In this document: positions 43,750 to 53,532 of the stretch, one piece after another
Layout of the letters: the number at the start of each line of letters is the position of its first letter
How positions within the stretch are numbered: the stretch's first letter is position 1
Assembly (NCBI GenBank): GCA_028278225.1
Contig: JANQEU010000075.1
Coordinates: 124,001 to 188,000 of the forward strand
Source of the DNA: Cyclobacteriaceae bacterium
GTDB taxonomy: Bacteria; Bacteroidota; Bacteroidia; Cytophagales; Cyclobacteriaceae
DNA length: 64,000 bases
Reading direction: 5' to 3'
Program-made: the position numbers and the translations under genes
The notes under the pieces: generated by a model
What the model saw: the letters and a program-made list of their open reading frames with translations, nothing else
What the model was told of the DNA's origin: nothing
The model's database searches: none

Positions 43750-45552
43750 ATGCTTTTACAAACCATTGACTGGGTTATTATTTTCACATTTTTTGTCATC
43801 GTCCTTGGTATCGGCTGGTTCGCATCAAAGACCGCCGGCAAAAGTTCGGATGAATTTTTCCTTGGTGGCCGCGGCATGCCATGGTGGTTGTTAGGTATTT
43901 CCATGGTGGCATGCACCTTTTCAGCCGACACTCCGAATCTTGTAACAGGTTTTGTGAGAGAAAATGGTGTTTCAAAAAACTGGGCATGGTGGGCGTTTCT
44001 CATCACGGGCATGGTGACCGTGTTTATTTATGCCCGATTGTGGCGCAAGTCCAACGTGATGACGGATCTGGAATTTTATGAAATCAGATATGGAGGAAAA
44101 CTTGCGGCATTTCTGAGAGGTTTCCGTTCCATTTACCTTGGTATTTTCTTCAATTGTCTGATCATGGGTACTGTTACGTTGGCAGCCATCAAAATAGGAG
44201 GGGTGATGTTAGGCCTTGACCCATGGGTCATTGTTGTGGGAGCATCTGTTGTAGTAGTGATTTATTCTGCGCTTGGGGGAATTAAGGGTGTTGTATGGGC
44301 TGATTTTTTCCAGTATGGTGTGGCAATGTTTGGTGCGGTATATGCAGCTGTCGTTGCCGTCCGGCAACCTGAGGTAGGAGGTTTAAGGGCTTTGATCAAT
44401 AATCCCACTATTCAGTCCAAGATCAATGCTATGCCTGATCTCACCGATCCTTCTGTTTGGGTTCCACTCCTGCTTATACCAATTGCGGTGCAATGGTGGT
44501 CTGTCTGGTATCCCGGTGCCGAGCCTGGAGGAGGGGGATACATTGCTCAGAGAATGCTTTCCGCCAAGGACGAAAAAAATGCTGTAGGTGCTACATTGTT
44601 ATTCAATTTTGCTCATTATGCCTTAAGGCCCTGGCCATGGATCATTGTGGCATTGGCATCAATGGTTATTTATCCTAACCTGGAGGCAATACGGGCTGAA
44701 TTTCCCGATATAGATCCTACCTACCTGAAAGATGATATTGCTTATCCCGTGATGCTTTCCAAACTTGGTACCGGATGGATAGGATTGGTGGTCGCATCTA
44801 TCATAGCGGCTTATATGTCCACGATTGGGACTCACCTGAATTGGGGCTCGTCGTATGTTGTAAATGACTTCTATAAAAGATTTGCCAGACCCGGCGCTTC
44901 GGAAAAGGAATTGGTAGCGATGGGAAGGGTTACCACGATTGTGCTGATGGTTTTTGCCGGTACACTTTCCCTGACCATTTTGGATAATGCGACTGATGCA
45001 TTTAACATTCTGTTGCTCTCCGGCGCGGGATCAGGCGCAATTTACCTGCTAAGGTGGTTTTGGTGGAGGATCAATGCTATTACAGAAATAACTGCAATGA
45101 TAGTGGCCACGATCATGGCTGTGACCCTTGTCCTCTTTGTTGAAGATGAAACTATGCAAACAGCCCTGCTGGATGGGTTTACGGTGAAATTATTATCGAC
45201 AGTCCTTGTGGTTACGATTGCCTGGTTGATTGCCACACTACTCACAAAACCCGAAGACAAAAAGGTCCTTCGGAGTTTTTACAAGCTGACAAAACCCGGA
45301 GGACCGGGATGGAGAAAGCTTGTAAATGAAGCGCAAGAGGAAAATGATCCCCTGGATGAGGAGGGTGCAAAATGGCAGATGCCGAACCAGATATTGCTGG
45401 TATTCATAGGCTGTATCACTATTTATTCATCGCTATTTTCTATTGGTGGATTTGTGTACGGAAATATGTTGCAGGGAGGACTGTTATTAATTGTGGCTGC
45501 TGCAGGTACGTACTTATTGTTTAGAGTTTTGAATACCATAAAATTCAGCTAG
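43750..45552 (+). CDS. sodium:solute symporter (SSS family)
   Basis: This 600-residue membrane protein is of the same subfamily as 27731-29488. It shares FLGGRGMPWWLLGISMVACTFSADTPNLVTGFV and VASIIAAYMSTIGTHLNWGSSYVVNDFYKRF. About 13 transmembrane segments are predicted from hydrophobicity. It sits between the NagB-PIG-L fusion and a ROK kinase, 1 bp before the latter, so it probably imports an amino sugar such as N-acetylglucosamine or a related N-acyl sugar. Specificity is inferred from context. Confidence 0.93.
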   Translation: MLLQTIDWVIIFTFFVIVLGIGWFASKTAGKSSDEFFLGGRGMPWWLLGISMVACTFSADTPNLVTGFVRENGVSKNWAWWAFLITGMVTVFIYARLWRKSNVMTDLEFYEIRYGGKLAAFLRGFRSIYLGIFFNCLIMGTVTLAAIKIGGVMLGLDPWVIVVGASVVVVIYSALGGIKGVVWADFFQYGVAMFGAVYAAVVAVRQPEVGGLRALINNPTIQSKINAMPDLTDPSVWVPLLLIPIAVQWWSVWYPGAEPGGGGYIAQRMLSAKDEKNAVGATLLFNFAHYALRPWPWIIVALASMVIYPNLEAIRAEFPDIDPTYLKDDIAYPVMLSKLGTGWIGLVVASIIAAYMSTIGTHLNWGSSYVVNDFYKRFARPGASEKELVAMGRVTTIVLMVFAGTLSLTILDNATDAFNILLLSGAGSGAIYLLRWFWWRINAITEITAMIVATIMAVTLVLFVEDETMQTALLDGFTVKLLSTVLVVTIAWLIATLLTKPEDKKVLRSFYKLTKPGGPGWRKLVNEAQEENDPLDEEGAKWQMPNQILLVFIGCITIYSSLFSIGGFVYGNMLQGGLLLIVAAAGTYLLFRVLNTIKFS

Positions 45553-45553
45553 A

Positions 45554-46516
45554 ATGCCTGTTACCGTTGGTATTGATATTGGGGGGACCGGTACGAAACT
45601 TGGACTGGTTACCGATGAAGGCGATATCATATCAAGGGTCGAATTCAATACCTGGGATTTTCCAAAGTTTAACGAATACGTTGGTGAACTGGCCAGATCA
45701 ATAAATTCACTACTGAAATCCGGAAATCAGGGAGAGCCTGTTGGTATTGGTATATGTGCACCTATGGGCAATTACTTCAAGGGAACGATTGACAAGGGAT
45801 ATAACCTGCCATGGCAGGGAGTATTGCCATTGAGGGATCAATTGCAAGGTGCTCTCGGTATTCCGACAATTATTAGCAACGATGCAAACGCCGCAGCCCT
45901 TGGAGAGAAGGTATTTGGTGTAGCCAAAGACCTCAATGATTTTGTAATGATCACTCTTGGAACAGGTCTTGGAAGTGGATTTATAAGTAATGGGAAGTTG
46001 GTACTGGGATTTGAAGGATTTGCCGGAGAATTGGGTCACGTAAATGGTAAGAAGCCAAGCGGCAGGTTATGTAACTGTGGCAAGAAAGGCTGTCTTGAAA
46101 CTTATGTTTCTGCAACGGGGATTAAAAGGACTATCTTCAGTTTGCTTGCAGACAGTCATGAAGGTAGTTATTTCAGAACAGTATCCTTTGATGACCTGTC
46201 CACAAAGGAAATAACTGAAGCGGCGGAAGAGGGCGATAAGATAGCCCTGGAAGCCTTCGAATATACCGGTGAAATTTTTGGAGGCAAATTGGCAGAAGTA
46301 GCTATTTTATTCAATCCCGAAGCTATTATACTGGCAGGCGGGTTGTCTAAGGCCGGTCACTTCATCATCGATCCGACAAAAAGACATATGGAAGATAATC
46401 TGATGGATGCGTACAAGGGAAAAATCCGGTTTTTATCATCTCAACTGGGAAGTGAGGGCGCAGCGATCCTTGGAGCGGCGTCTCTGGTCAGGACCTTAAA
46501 TGCTGAATTGATATAA
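45554..46516 (+). CDS. ROK family sugar kinase
   Basis: This is a 320-residue ROK kinase. The ATP-binding GIDIGGTGTKLGLVTDEG is at the N-terminus, GTGLGSGFISNGKLV and GFAGELGHV form the sugar and ATP region, and CNCGKKGCLETYVS is the zinc motif. There is no DNA-binding domain, unlike the ROK protein at 48960. It phosphorylates a hexose or N-acetylhexosamine on entry. With the symporter and NagB it fits an amino-sugar uptake pathway, making the 6-phosphate the deacetylase and deaminase need. The specific sugar (glucose, GlcNAc, ManNAc) is not decidable here. Confidence 0.9.
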   Translation: MPVTVGIDIGGTGTKLGLVTDEGDIISRVEFNTWDFPKFNEYVGELARSINSLLKSGNQGEPVGIGICAPMGNYFKGTIDKGYNLPWQGVLPLRDQLQGALGIPTIISNDANAAALGEKVFGVAKDLNDFVMITLGTGLGSGFISNGKLVLGFEGFAGELGHVNGKKPSGRLCNCGKKGCLETYVSATGIKRTIFSLLADSHEGSYFRTVSFDDLSTKEITEAAEEGDKIALEAFEYTGEIFGGKLAEVAILFNPEAIILAGGLSKAGHFIIDPTKRHMEDNLMDAYKGKIRFLSSQLGSEGAAILGAASLVRTLNAELI

Positions 46517-46954
46517 TCCTACAACCGCATAAGCAAATATATAAATAATAAAATCTTGAAAGTGCCTTCGTTCCATGGAATGGAGGTTTCTATATTAACG
46601 TGAGTTCGGGTTAAGGAATACGGGGTTTGTGTCCCAAACCTCAAAAAACAGTCTTTTCGACGAAGGAGAAATCTTTCCAGATCATAGTATGCTTGAAATA
46701 ATGATTTCAAACTTATGAAAGTGAAAAGATATCTCATTTTATTCGATATGACTGTTTTTTTTGAGGTTGCTATCTCGAACTCACGTCATATTAAAACGGA
46801 TCTATGATCAGGAATCCTGAACTCCTGGATTTGGGAGGCAGGGATCCGTGTGCGTGGCAGTTTAATATTGTGTGTTTTTTATCAAAACCCTAGGCGTTAA
46901 TACAAACACTCATTTATATTTAATAGTCAATATACTGCACGAAACACTTCACGA
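46517..46954. other. 438-bp intergenic region with a repeat element
   Basis: About 206 bp (46591-46796) are occupied by a transposase-less inverted-repeat element described separately. The first 70 bp contain the palindrome TTCCATGGAA near 46571. The last 160 bp before the acyl-CoA ligase are AT-rich and should hold its promoter. No gene is visible. Confidence 0.65.
46591..46796. mobile_element. MITE-like inverted-repeat element without transposase
   Basis: Outer arms match in inverted orientation: ACGTGAGTTCG (46598-46608) against CGAACTCACGT (46776-46786), an exact 11-bp pair. Inner arms also match: ACCTCAAAAAACAGTC (46638-46653) against GACTGTTTTTTTTGAGGT (46750-46767), allowing two extra Ts. 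A further palindrome, TTGAAAT/ATTTCAA, sits near 46690-46710. The whole could fold as one long broken hairpin. No reading frame inside encodes a transposase, so it is probably a non-autonomous element moved by an IS elsewhere. Confidence 0.6.
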
Positions 46955-48643
46955 ATGAGCAACGCACCATGGATAGCAAATTATCCGGAACAAGTTCCAA
47001 AAACAATTGATCCCGATAAGTACCCTTCATTAGCCGCACTACTTGAGGATTCCTTTGACAGGTTCACGGACCTGGACGCGTATGAGAGTATGGGCAAATC
47101 CTTGAGCTATGGAAAAATGGAGCTGTTCTCCAGAAAGTTCGCTTCCTACTTCCAAAATAACCTTGGACTTGTACCGGGCGATAAGATCGCCATCCAGATG
47201 CCCAACATTCTTCAGTACCCTATTGTGCTTTGGGGCGCTTTGAGGGCAGGGCTGGTAGTTGTCAATACTAACCCGTTGTATACCCCGGCCGAAATGAAGC
47301 ATCAGTTTACGGATGCAGAGGTGAAAGCCATAATTGTGCTGGCCAATTTTGCCGGTAATCTTGAAAAGATAATTTCGGAGACCAGTATCCAGCATGTCAT
47401 TGTTACCGAGATTGGTGACATGTTGGGCGGACTCAAGGGCAGGATTGTAAATTTCGTGGTGAAGTCTGTCAAAAAAATGGTTCCGGCTTATCATCTTCCC
47501 CAGGCCGTACCATTTAAGAAGGTACTGACAATGAATGATCCCGATAGATATTCCAGGCCTGATATTAATGGTGAGGACCTTGCCTTTTTGCAATATACCG
47601 GAGGTACTACGGGTGTGTCAAAAGGAGCGATGCTGACCCATCGCAATTTGGTGGCAAACATCGAACAGATCAAGGCCTGGCTGGCGCCCGGAGACATGAT
47701 CGAAGGAGAAGAAATATTCATAGCGGCATTGCCTCTGTATCACATCTTTGCACTTAATGCTCATGGCCTGATGACTGCCAGTATCGGAGCCAAGAATATT
47801 CTCATTGCAAACCCACGAGACATGAAGGGGTTCGTCAAAGAGCTTGGCAAGCATCCTTATACCCTGATTACAGGTGTAAATACGTTGTTCAATGGACTGC
47901 TGAACAATCCCGACTTCCATAAGCAGGATCATTCAAGCCTGAAATTGGCATTGGCCGGCGGAATGGCTCTGCAGCGCATTGTTTCCGACAGATGGAAAGA
48001 AGTGACGGGTAACACCATAGCTGAAGCGTACGGGTTGACTGAAACATCTCCGGGACTTTGTATAAACCCAATGGATGGGAATATCAAGATTGGCTCAATC
48101 GGGCTGCCCCTTCCAAATTCGGATATCATACTACTGGATGACAATGGAGAAAAAGTCGCGGTAGGGGAACCGGGTGAACTATGCTGCAAGGGGCCACAGG
48201 TGACGAAGGGTTATTGGAAGCGTGAAGAAGACAACAAAAACTTCTTTGTCGATGGTTATTTTAAGACCGGTGACATTGCCACTATGGATGAACAGGGTTT
48301 CTTTAAGATCGTGGACCGGAAAAAAGAAATGATCCTCGTTTCCGGATTTAACGTGTTCCCTAATGAGGTGGAAGACACCATAGCCTCTCATGACAAGGTT
48401 CTGGAGGTCGGCGCTATTGCCGTCCCTGATAAGAAATCAACGGAAGCCGTGAAAGTATATGTTGTCAAAAGAGATGATTCGTTAACGGAGGATGAGATCA
48501 AAACTTTCTGCAGGGAAAAACTCACTCCATACAAATGTCCGAAGTATGTAGCCTTTACGGACGAACTACCAAAATCCAATGTAGGAAAGATCCTGCGCAG
48601 GGTAATCAAGGAAAGAGACCTGGCCGAGAATACATACGACTGA
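46955..48643 (+). CDS. fadD: long-chain acyl-CoA synthetase (FadD-like)
   Basis: This 562-residue AMP-forming ligase has the phosphate loop YTGGTTGVSKGAMLTHRN near residue 220, YGLTETSPG near residue 355, DGYFKTGDIATMDEQGFFKIVDRKKEMI in the hinge, and the C-terminal catalytic Lys region KSNVGKILRR. It activates a fatty acid to acyl-CoA through acyl-adenylate. It has no secretion signal. It lies between the amino-sugar kinase and the ROK repressor, with large gaps on both sides, so it may be a separate unit. Its nearness to acyl-handling genes could be chance or could reflect handling of N-acyl groups. Confidence 0.9.
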   Translation: MSNAPWIANYPEQVPKTIDPDKYPSLAALLEDSFDRFTDLDAYESMGKSLSYGKMELFSRKFASYFQNNLGLVPGDKIAIQMPNILQYPIVLWGALRAGLVVVNTNPLYTPAEMKHQFTDAEVKAIIVLANFAGNLEKIISETSIQHVIVTEIGDMLGGLKGRIVNFVVKSVKKMVPAYHLPQAVPFKKVLTMNDPDRYSRPDINGEDLAFLQYTGGTTGVSKGAMLTHRNLVANIEQIKAWLAPGDMIEGEEIFIAALPLYHIFALNAHGLMTASIGAKNILIANPRDMKGFVKELGKHPYTLITGVNTLFNGLLNNPDFHKQDHSSLKLALAGGMALQRIVSDRWKEVTGNTIAEAYGLTETSPGLCINPMDGNIKIGSIGLPLPNSDIILLDDNGEKVAVGEPGELCCKGPQVTKGYWKREEDNKNFFVDGYFKTGDIATMDEQGFFKIVDRKKEMILVSGFNVFPNEVEDTIASHDKVLEVGAIAVPDKKSTEAVKVYVVKRDDSLTEDEIKTFCREKLTPYKCPKYVAFTDELPKSNVGKILRRVIKERDLAENTYD

Positions 48644-48959
48644 GTTCAGGCTTCTTCTTCTGATCCGTGTGATATCAATCTTAAGTCAGGAAACAAAAAT
48701 ACAAAGCATGAAGTGGCTACACCTTTGAAGTCTTTGTCTTAAACGTGCCAAAACATCAAGGACACCCCTGGTATTTCAGGAATTAAACACAAGGCCGGTC
48801 TTTGCCTGATCGATCTGAATTTTGATCTTGACATATTTTTTATTTTACTAAACCCGCATCCGGACTAAATACTTGTTTTCATAGCAATAACTTTTTAAAA
48901 TATTTAATAAGTATCAAGTTTTTTTGATAATTTATTAGTAACTTTTTGGAGCTTTTGCC
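48644..48959. other. 316-bp intergenic region, AT-rich promoter area
   Basis: No gene is seen. The right-hand 100 bp are very AT-rich and include TAACTTTTT twice (near 48886 and 48940), with ATTTAATAAGTATCAAG and TTGATAATTTATTAG between them, a possible set of operator sites for the ROK regulator that starts at 48960. The left-hand part shows no hairpin with a T-run, so a terminator for the ligase gene is not evident. Confidence 0.55.
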
Positions 48960-50198
48960 ATGGATCAACTTTTCAAAAATAGAGGGATTCACAGTCTCGG
49001 TGTTGAGCAGAAAAAAGTCTATCTAAAAAAACAAGTCCTTAAAACACTCTACTTCAAGGGCCCTCAATCCAATGCCGATCTGGCCAAGAGTTTGAAGCTG
49101 AGTGCACCGAATATTACCGGATTAATTTCCGGTCTGATTGAGGACGAACTTGTGACAGATCTTGGTCAGGGGGGGTCCAGTGGAGGAAGACGCCCGAACA
49201 TCTACGGTCTTGAAGCAGACGGATTTTACCTTATCGGGATCAATATCGGCCTTTACAGAACCGGCATTTCCATCTTCAACAGCCATAATGATGAAATAGG
49301 TGAGCGGGAATACTTTCCCTACAGAATATCTCAGGGCTTTCAAATATTTAATAAGATAAACGATCACCTGAAAGCCAAGATAAAAAATACAGGTATTGAT
49401 GAAAATAGAATTATCGCGATGGGTATCGAAATGCCGGGCCTTGTAGATCAAAAAAAGGGAATGAACAATACCTACTTTCCGGACCTGGAAAATTTACTAT
49501 CTCATCTGCAATACATCTTTGATTATCCGGTTTATTTTGAAAATAACGCCAAGGTTCGGGCATTTGCTGAAAGACAATTTGGATTGGCCAAAAGCAGAAA
49601 AAATGTGTTGTGCCTCAACGTCGGGTGGGGAATTGGTTTGGGAATTATAACCAACGGAAAGTTATACAGTGGCAAAACAGGTTTTTCAGGAGAATTGGGG
49701 CATCTTCAGATTGTCGATAATGGAATTCTCTGCAAATGCGGAAAGCAGGGTTGCCTGGAAACCATTGCCTCTCTCACGGCAATGGTCCGCATGGCCCGGG
49801 AAGGGCTGCAATCTTCCGGATCGTCACTTTTAAGTGAGCTTGTAGGGGACGATACCAATAACATTGACCCCGAAATTATTATTCAGGCAGCTTTGGATGG
49901 TGATGACCTGTCCACGTTAATACTTACCAATGTGGGTCACTGGCTGGGTAGGAGCATAGCTTATTTGTTACAGATCTTCAACCCGGAATTGATCATTGTA
50001 GGCGGGAAAATTTCAAGAGGAAATAACCTTGTCATGGAGCCTATCAGGCAGGCTGTACAGACTTATAGTAACTACAACATTAGTTCCGATACTGAAATAC
50101 GGTTTTCGGAGCTGGGGCCGAAGGCTGGTATTATTGGAGCTGCAGCGCTGGCGCTGGAGAAAGTGACGAGTGCCAAAACACTCTCCGTGGAGATATGA
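48960..50198 (+). CDS. ROK family transcriptional repressor (NagC/Mlc-like)
   Basis: This 412-residue protein has an N-terminal winged helix-turn-helix (KKQVLKTLYFKGPQSNADLAKSLKLSAPNITGLISGLIEDELVTDLG, residues about 20-75). It is followed by a ROK domain with EMPGLVDQKKGMNNTYFPDLENL, NVGWGIGLGIITNGKLYSG and the zinc motif CKCGKQGCLETIASL. The layout matches NagC, Mlc and XylR regulators, which respond to a sugar phosphate or sugar. It likely controls the amino-sugar genes around it. No N-terminal membrane part is present. Its own leader is AT-rich with repeated TAACTTTTT. Confidence 0.92.
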   Translation: MDQLFKNRGIHSLGVEQKKVYLKKQVLKTLYFKGPQSNADLAKSLKLSAPNITGLISGLIEDELVTDLGQGGSSGGRRPNIYGLEADGFYLIGINIGLYRTGISIFNSHNDEIGEREYFPYRISQGFQIFNKINDHLKAKIKNTGIDENRIIAMGIEMPGLVDQKKGMNNTYFPDLENLLSHLQYIFDYPVYFENNAKVRAFAERQFGLAKSRKNVLCLNVGWGIGLGIITNGKLYSGKTGFSGELGHLQIVDNGILCKCGKQGCLETIASLTAMVRMAREGLQSSGSSLLSELVGDDTNNIDPEIIIQAALDGDDLSTLILTNVGHWLGRSIAYLLQIFNPELIIVGGKISRGNNLVMEPIRQAVQTYSNYNISSDTEIRFSELGPKAGIIGAAALALEKVTSAKTLSVEI

Positions 50199-50286
50199 CT
50201 ATCCCAGTGCGCGTAAAGAGATCGAAAAAGAAGGCGGAAGTAATCACCAGGCTAACTAATGCAAATGCTTATAAAAACTATAAATC

Positions 50287-50526
50287 ATGGAATTATCAGA
50301 AGTCAAACTGAAAGTAAAACAAGTTGTTGCCAGGGTTTTAAAAACTGATGAAGCGGATATCTCGGATGACGCAAATTTCATTTTTGACCTGGGCGCGGAC
50401 TCTATGCAGAGCATGCTCCTTATTGCAGCTTTTGAGGAAGAATTTGACATAGAAATGGATGTCGAAAAAGCCCAGGAGGTCCAGACAGTTGGCGGTGCTG
50501 TGGAATTCATCGCAGATTATCTCTGA
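50287..50526 (+). CDS. acyl carrier protein
   Basis: This is a 79-residue acidic helical protein with the phosphopantetheine attachment site GADSMQSM, Ser39. Size and pattern (VKQVVARVLKTDEADISDDANFIFDLGADS) are those of an ACP. It is not near fatty-acid synthase genes. It stands between the ROK repressor and the ADP-forming acyl-CoA synthetase, 28 bp upstream of the latter start. A dedicated ACP in an amino-sugar region may carry an acyl group to or from the sugar or to a beta-helix acyltransferase. A general role cannot be excluded. Confidence 0.92.
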   Translation: MELSEVKLKVKQVVARVLKTDEADISDDANFIFDLGADSMQSMLLIAAFEEEFDIEMDVEKAQEVQTVGGAVEFIADYL

Positions 50527-50554
50527 TCACAACAATCATCAATTACGAAGTGTC

Positions 50555-52693
50555 ATGGGCAAGAGAACCGATCTGCATAAGAAAAATCTTCAAACCATTT
50601 TCTATCCCGAGTCCGTCGCTATAGTCGGCACGAACAAGGTAAAAGGAACCGTTCCTGGTGATATATTCACTAATATTTTACAGGCGGAACTTAACGGGGT
50701 GATTTACCCGGTTAACCCAAGAGAAAAGTGGATTGGAAGTCTAAAAGCATACAAATATATTGTTGACATCCCTGATCCGGTGGATTTAGCTGTTATTGTA
50801 TTTCCAAGTACTGTTTGCGACAGGGCTTTGGAACAATGTGGTGAAAAAGGCATTAAATCAGCGATCATAATTTCCGCGGGTTTCCGGGAGATTGGAGAAA
50901 AAGGCCTTGAAAGGGAAGAGCAAATCAAAGCGATAGCTGAAAAATGGGATATTTCATTTATAGGCCCCAATTGTCTGGGTGTAATCAATACTGATCCCGC
51001 ATCAAGGTTAAATGCTTCATTCGCCAGGAAATTCCCGGCTGAAGGAAACATTGCCTTTTTATCGCAAAGTGGTGCGTTGTGTACAGCAGTCCTCGATTAT
51101 GCACAGGCCCGTAACATCGGTTTTTCGAAGTTTGTGAGTTTTGGTAATAAGGCGGACATATCGGAAATAGACCTCCTGTATTATCTAATGGATGACGAGA
51201 AAACAAAAGTGATCCTTTTGTATCTCGAAGAAATTACTGACGGGCCCAGTCTGATGAGAGCGGCACGGGATGTAATGGAAAAGAGTCACAAACCCGTTCT
51301 CATTATGAAATCAGGAAGAACGTCGGCAGGGGCTTCAGCTGCAGCTTCGCACACAGGCTCATTAGCCGGCAGTGATGAAATCTGCGACGCGGCATTCCGT
51401 CAGGCAGGGATCATCCGGTGCGACAACGTGGAGGATATGTTCAACATTGCGATTGCTTTTGCCTATCAGCCACTTCCCAAATCGGAAAAGATTGCAATTA
51501 TAACAAATGCCGGTGGACCAGGTGTATTGACTACGGATGAAGCGATCCGGCAAGGTCTGAAATTAGCTGAATTCAATGAGGATACTACCGGGAAGTTTAG
51601 AAGAAGCTTGCCTACAACCGCCAATATCAGCAACCCGATCGATGTAATTGGAGATGCCCGGGCCGACAGGTATCATGCCGCCATGACCGGTGTATGTCAG
51701 GACGATAACGTTGATGGATTGTTTGTAATCCTTACGCCCCAATCAATGACGGATATTGAAAAGATTGCTGAGGAAATCGCAAAAGTTGCTAATGAAAGTA
51801 GAAAACCAATCTACACTTCATTTATGGGTGAAGCGGATGTTGCCGCGGGAATCAAGATCCTTCAAAAACACCACATTCCCCATTACACCCTTCCAGAGTC
51901 AATGTGTAAACCCTATGCGGCTACTTTATTTTTTAATCAAATGATAAAGCAGAAGGCTGAAAGGCCCACTGTTTTTGATGATGTCGAAAAAGGGAAAGTG
52001 CAAAAGGTAGTAAATGAAAACCTGGAATCAGGAAAAACCTACCTGTCTGAGTTTAAAGCCAAAGAAATTATTGAGACCTATGGGTTGCCTGTGATTAAAA
52101 GCGGATTGACTACCTCAGAAAAAGAAGCAGGTTCAGTCGCGGAAAGTATAGGGTATCCGGTCGTCATGAAGATCATGTCCGATGATATCGTCCACAAATT
52201 TGATGTGGACGGCGTGGTACTAAATGTCAGGAACCGTGAGGAGGCTGAAAAAACCTATACCAGGATTATTTCCAATGTTCAAAAATCCATGCCGGAAGCA
52301 AAAATTGACGGTGTTTACATAGCTAAACAGATAGAAAACGGCACAGAGGTCATTCTTGGTGTTAAGCGGGATCCTGCCTTTGGGCCGGTAGTAATGTTCG
52401 GACTGGGAGGAATATTTGTGGAGGTATTCAAAGACGTCAGCTTCAGGGTGGCGCCAATTGATAAGGAATCTGCCGTCAATATGATCAAAGAGATCAAGTC
52501 ATCAAAAATGTTGCTGGGTGCAAGAGGTAGAAAAAACCTGGATATTGACAGCATAGCAGATGCAATCATGAGACTGAGCCAGCTGGCACTGGAGTGTCCC
52601 CAAATTGCGGAACTTGACATCAATCCATTGATTGTATTGGAAGATGGTCAGGGTTGTTTTGTTGCGGATACCAGAATTATACTAACAAACTAA
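50555..52693 (+). CDS. ADP-forming acyl/acetyl-CoA synthetase (acs/ACD type)
   Basis: This is a 712-residue protein. The CoA-binding Rossmann part starts FYPESVAIVGTNKVKGTVPG. Two ligase-CoA halves follow, with the phospho-histidine H266 in AAASHTGSLAGSDE and NNAGGPGVLTTDEAIR-like NAGGPG. The C-terminal ATP-grasp part starts KAKEIIETYGLPVIKSGLTT and contains GVKRDPAFGPVVMFGLGGIFVEV. It interconverts acyl-CoA + ADP + Pi with carboxylate + CoA + ATP. In-frame sequence extends to 50459 but would overlap the ACP gene, so the ATG at 50555 is preferred. It fits disposal of acetate released from N-acetyl groups, with ATP gain or cost. Confidence 0.9.
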   Translation: MGKRTDLHKKNLQTIFYPESVAIVGTNKVKGTVPGDIFTNILQAELNGVIYPVNPREKWIGSLKAYKYIVDIPDPVDLAVIVFPSTVCDRALEQCGEKGIKSAIIISAGFREIGEKGLEREEQIKAIAEKWDISFIGPNCLGVINTDPASRLNASFARKFPAEGNIAFLSQSGALCTAVLDYAQARNIGFSKFVSFGNKADISEIDLLYYLMDDEKTKVILLYLEEITDGPSLMRAARDVMEKSHKPVLIMKSGRTSAGASAAASHTGSLAGSDEICDAAFRQAGIIRCDNVEDMFNIAIAFAYQPLPKSEKIAIITNAGGPGVLTTDEAIRQGLKLAEFNEDTTGKFRRSLPTTANISNPIDVIGDARADRYHAAMTGVCQDDNVDGLFVILTPQSMTDIEKIAEEIAKVANESRKPIYTSFMGEADVAAGIKILQKHHIPHYTLPESMCKPYAATLFFNQMIKQKAERPTVFDDVEKGKVQKVVNENLESGKTYLSEFKAKEIIETYGLPVIKSGLTTSEKEAGSVAESIGYPVVMKIMSDDIVHKFDVDGVVLNVRNREEAEKTYTRIISNVQKSMPEAKIDGVYIAKQIENGTEVILGVKRDPAFGPVVMFGLGGIFVEVFKDVSFRVAPIDKESAVNMIKEIKSSKMLLGARGRKNLDIDSIADAIMRLSQLALECPQIAELDINPLIVLEDGQGCFVADTRIILTN

Positions 52694-52717
52694 TATCAAT
52701 CAAATAAAAGAAAAACG

Positions 52718-53527
52718 ATGAGAATAATAATTCATGATCATTATCAGGATTTAAGCAAATGGACAGCCTACTACATAGCGAACAAAATAAACAATTTTAA
52801 ACCTACGGCTGACAAGCCGTTTGTATTGGGCTTGCCCACAGGATCATCGCCAATGGGAACTTATGCGGAGCTTGTAGAACTCGTCAAGCAGGGAAGGCTG
52901 AGCTTTCAAAACGTGGTTACTTTCAATATGGATGAATACGTAGGTATAGCCGAGGATCATCCGGAAAGCTATCATTATTTCATGCATAAAAACCTTTTCA
53001 GTCATATTGATATTCCAGAAGAGAATATCAATATCCTGAATGGCAACGCGAAAGACCTCATGAAAGAATGCGAGGATTATGAAGCTAAAATCGAGAGCTA
53101 TGGAGGAATCCACCTTTTCCTTGGAGGCATAGGACCTGACGGCCATATTGCATTTAATGAACCCGGCTCTTCCCTGACCTCAAAGACCAGGATCAAAACG
53201 TTGACTTTTGATACCATTCTCGCCAACTCCAGGTTTTTCAATAATCAAATAAGTGATGTACCCAAGACTGCATTGACGGTTGGCGTTGATACAGTCATGC
53301 AGGCACAGGAGGTGGTGATTATTATCAATGGTTACAACAAGGCCCGTGCCTTGCAGATGGTGGTTGAGGAGGGTGTTAACCACATGTGGACAGTTTCTAT
53401 TTTGCAATTACACCCGAAAGGAATGATTGTTTGTGACGAGGAATCAACATTTGATTTAAGGGTTGGAACGGTGAAATACTTTAAAGATATTGAAAGCGAT
53501 GCTATCAAAAATCTTCCTACAGTTTAG
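52718..53527 (+). CDS. nagB: glucosamine-6-phosphate deaminase
   Basis: This 269-residue protein is the typical E. coli-like Nag[32 protein letters not shown] (general base Asp), and [27 protein letters not shown] with catalytic Asp, His and Glu all kept. It converts glucosamine-6-phosphate to fructose-6-phosphate and ammonia. A second, divergent NagB domain is fused to a deacetylase at 41759, so two variants serve the same region. It is 24 bp after the ACD gene and 5 bp before the DUF4954 gene, in one likely operon. Confidence 0.96.
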   Translation: MRIIIHDHYQDLSKWTAYYIANKINNFKPTADKPFVLGLPTGSSPMGTYAELVELVKQGRLSFQNVVTFNMDEYVGIAEDHPESYHYFMHKNLFSHIDIPEENINILNGNAKDLMKECEDYEAKIESYGGIHLFLGGIGPDGHIAFNEPGSSLTSKTRIKTLTFDTILANSRFFNNQISDVPKTALTVGVDTVMQAQEVVIIINGYNKARALQMVVEEGVNHMWTVSILQLHPKGMIVCDEESTFDLRVGTVKYFKDIESDAIKNLPTV

Positions 53528-53532
53528 TTCTC

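Noticed and set aside
46519-46737. 72-codon minus-strand frame in the 46.5-kb gap
   Set aside because: It crosses the arm of the inverted-repeat element and has no family resemblance; not a transposase.
50459-50554. Extended N-terminus of the ADP-forming acyl-CoA synthetase
   Set aside because: The extra 32 codons overlap the ACP gene in another frame and precede the normal family start, so the ATG at 50555 was chosen.
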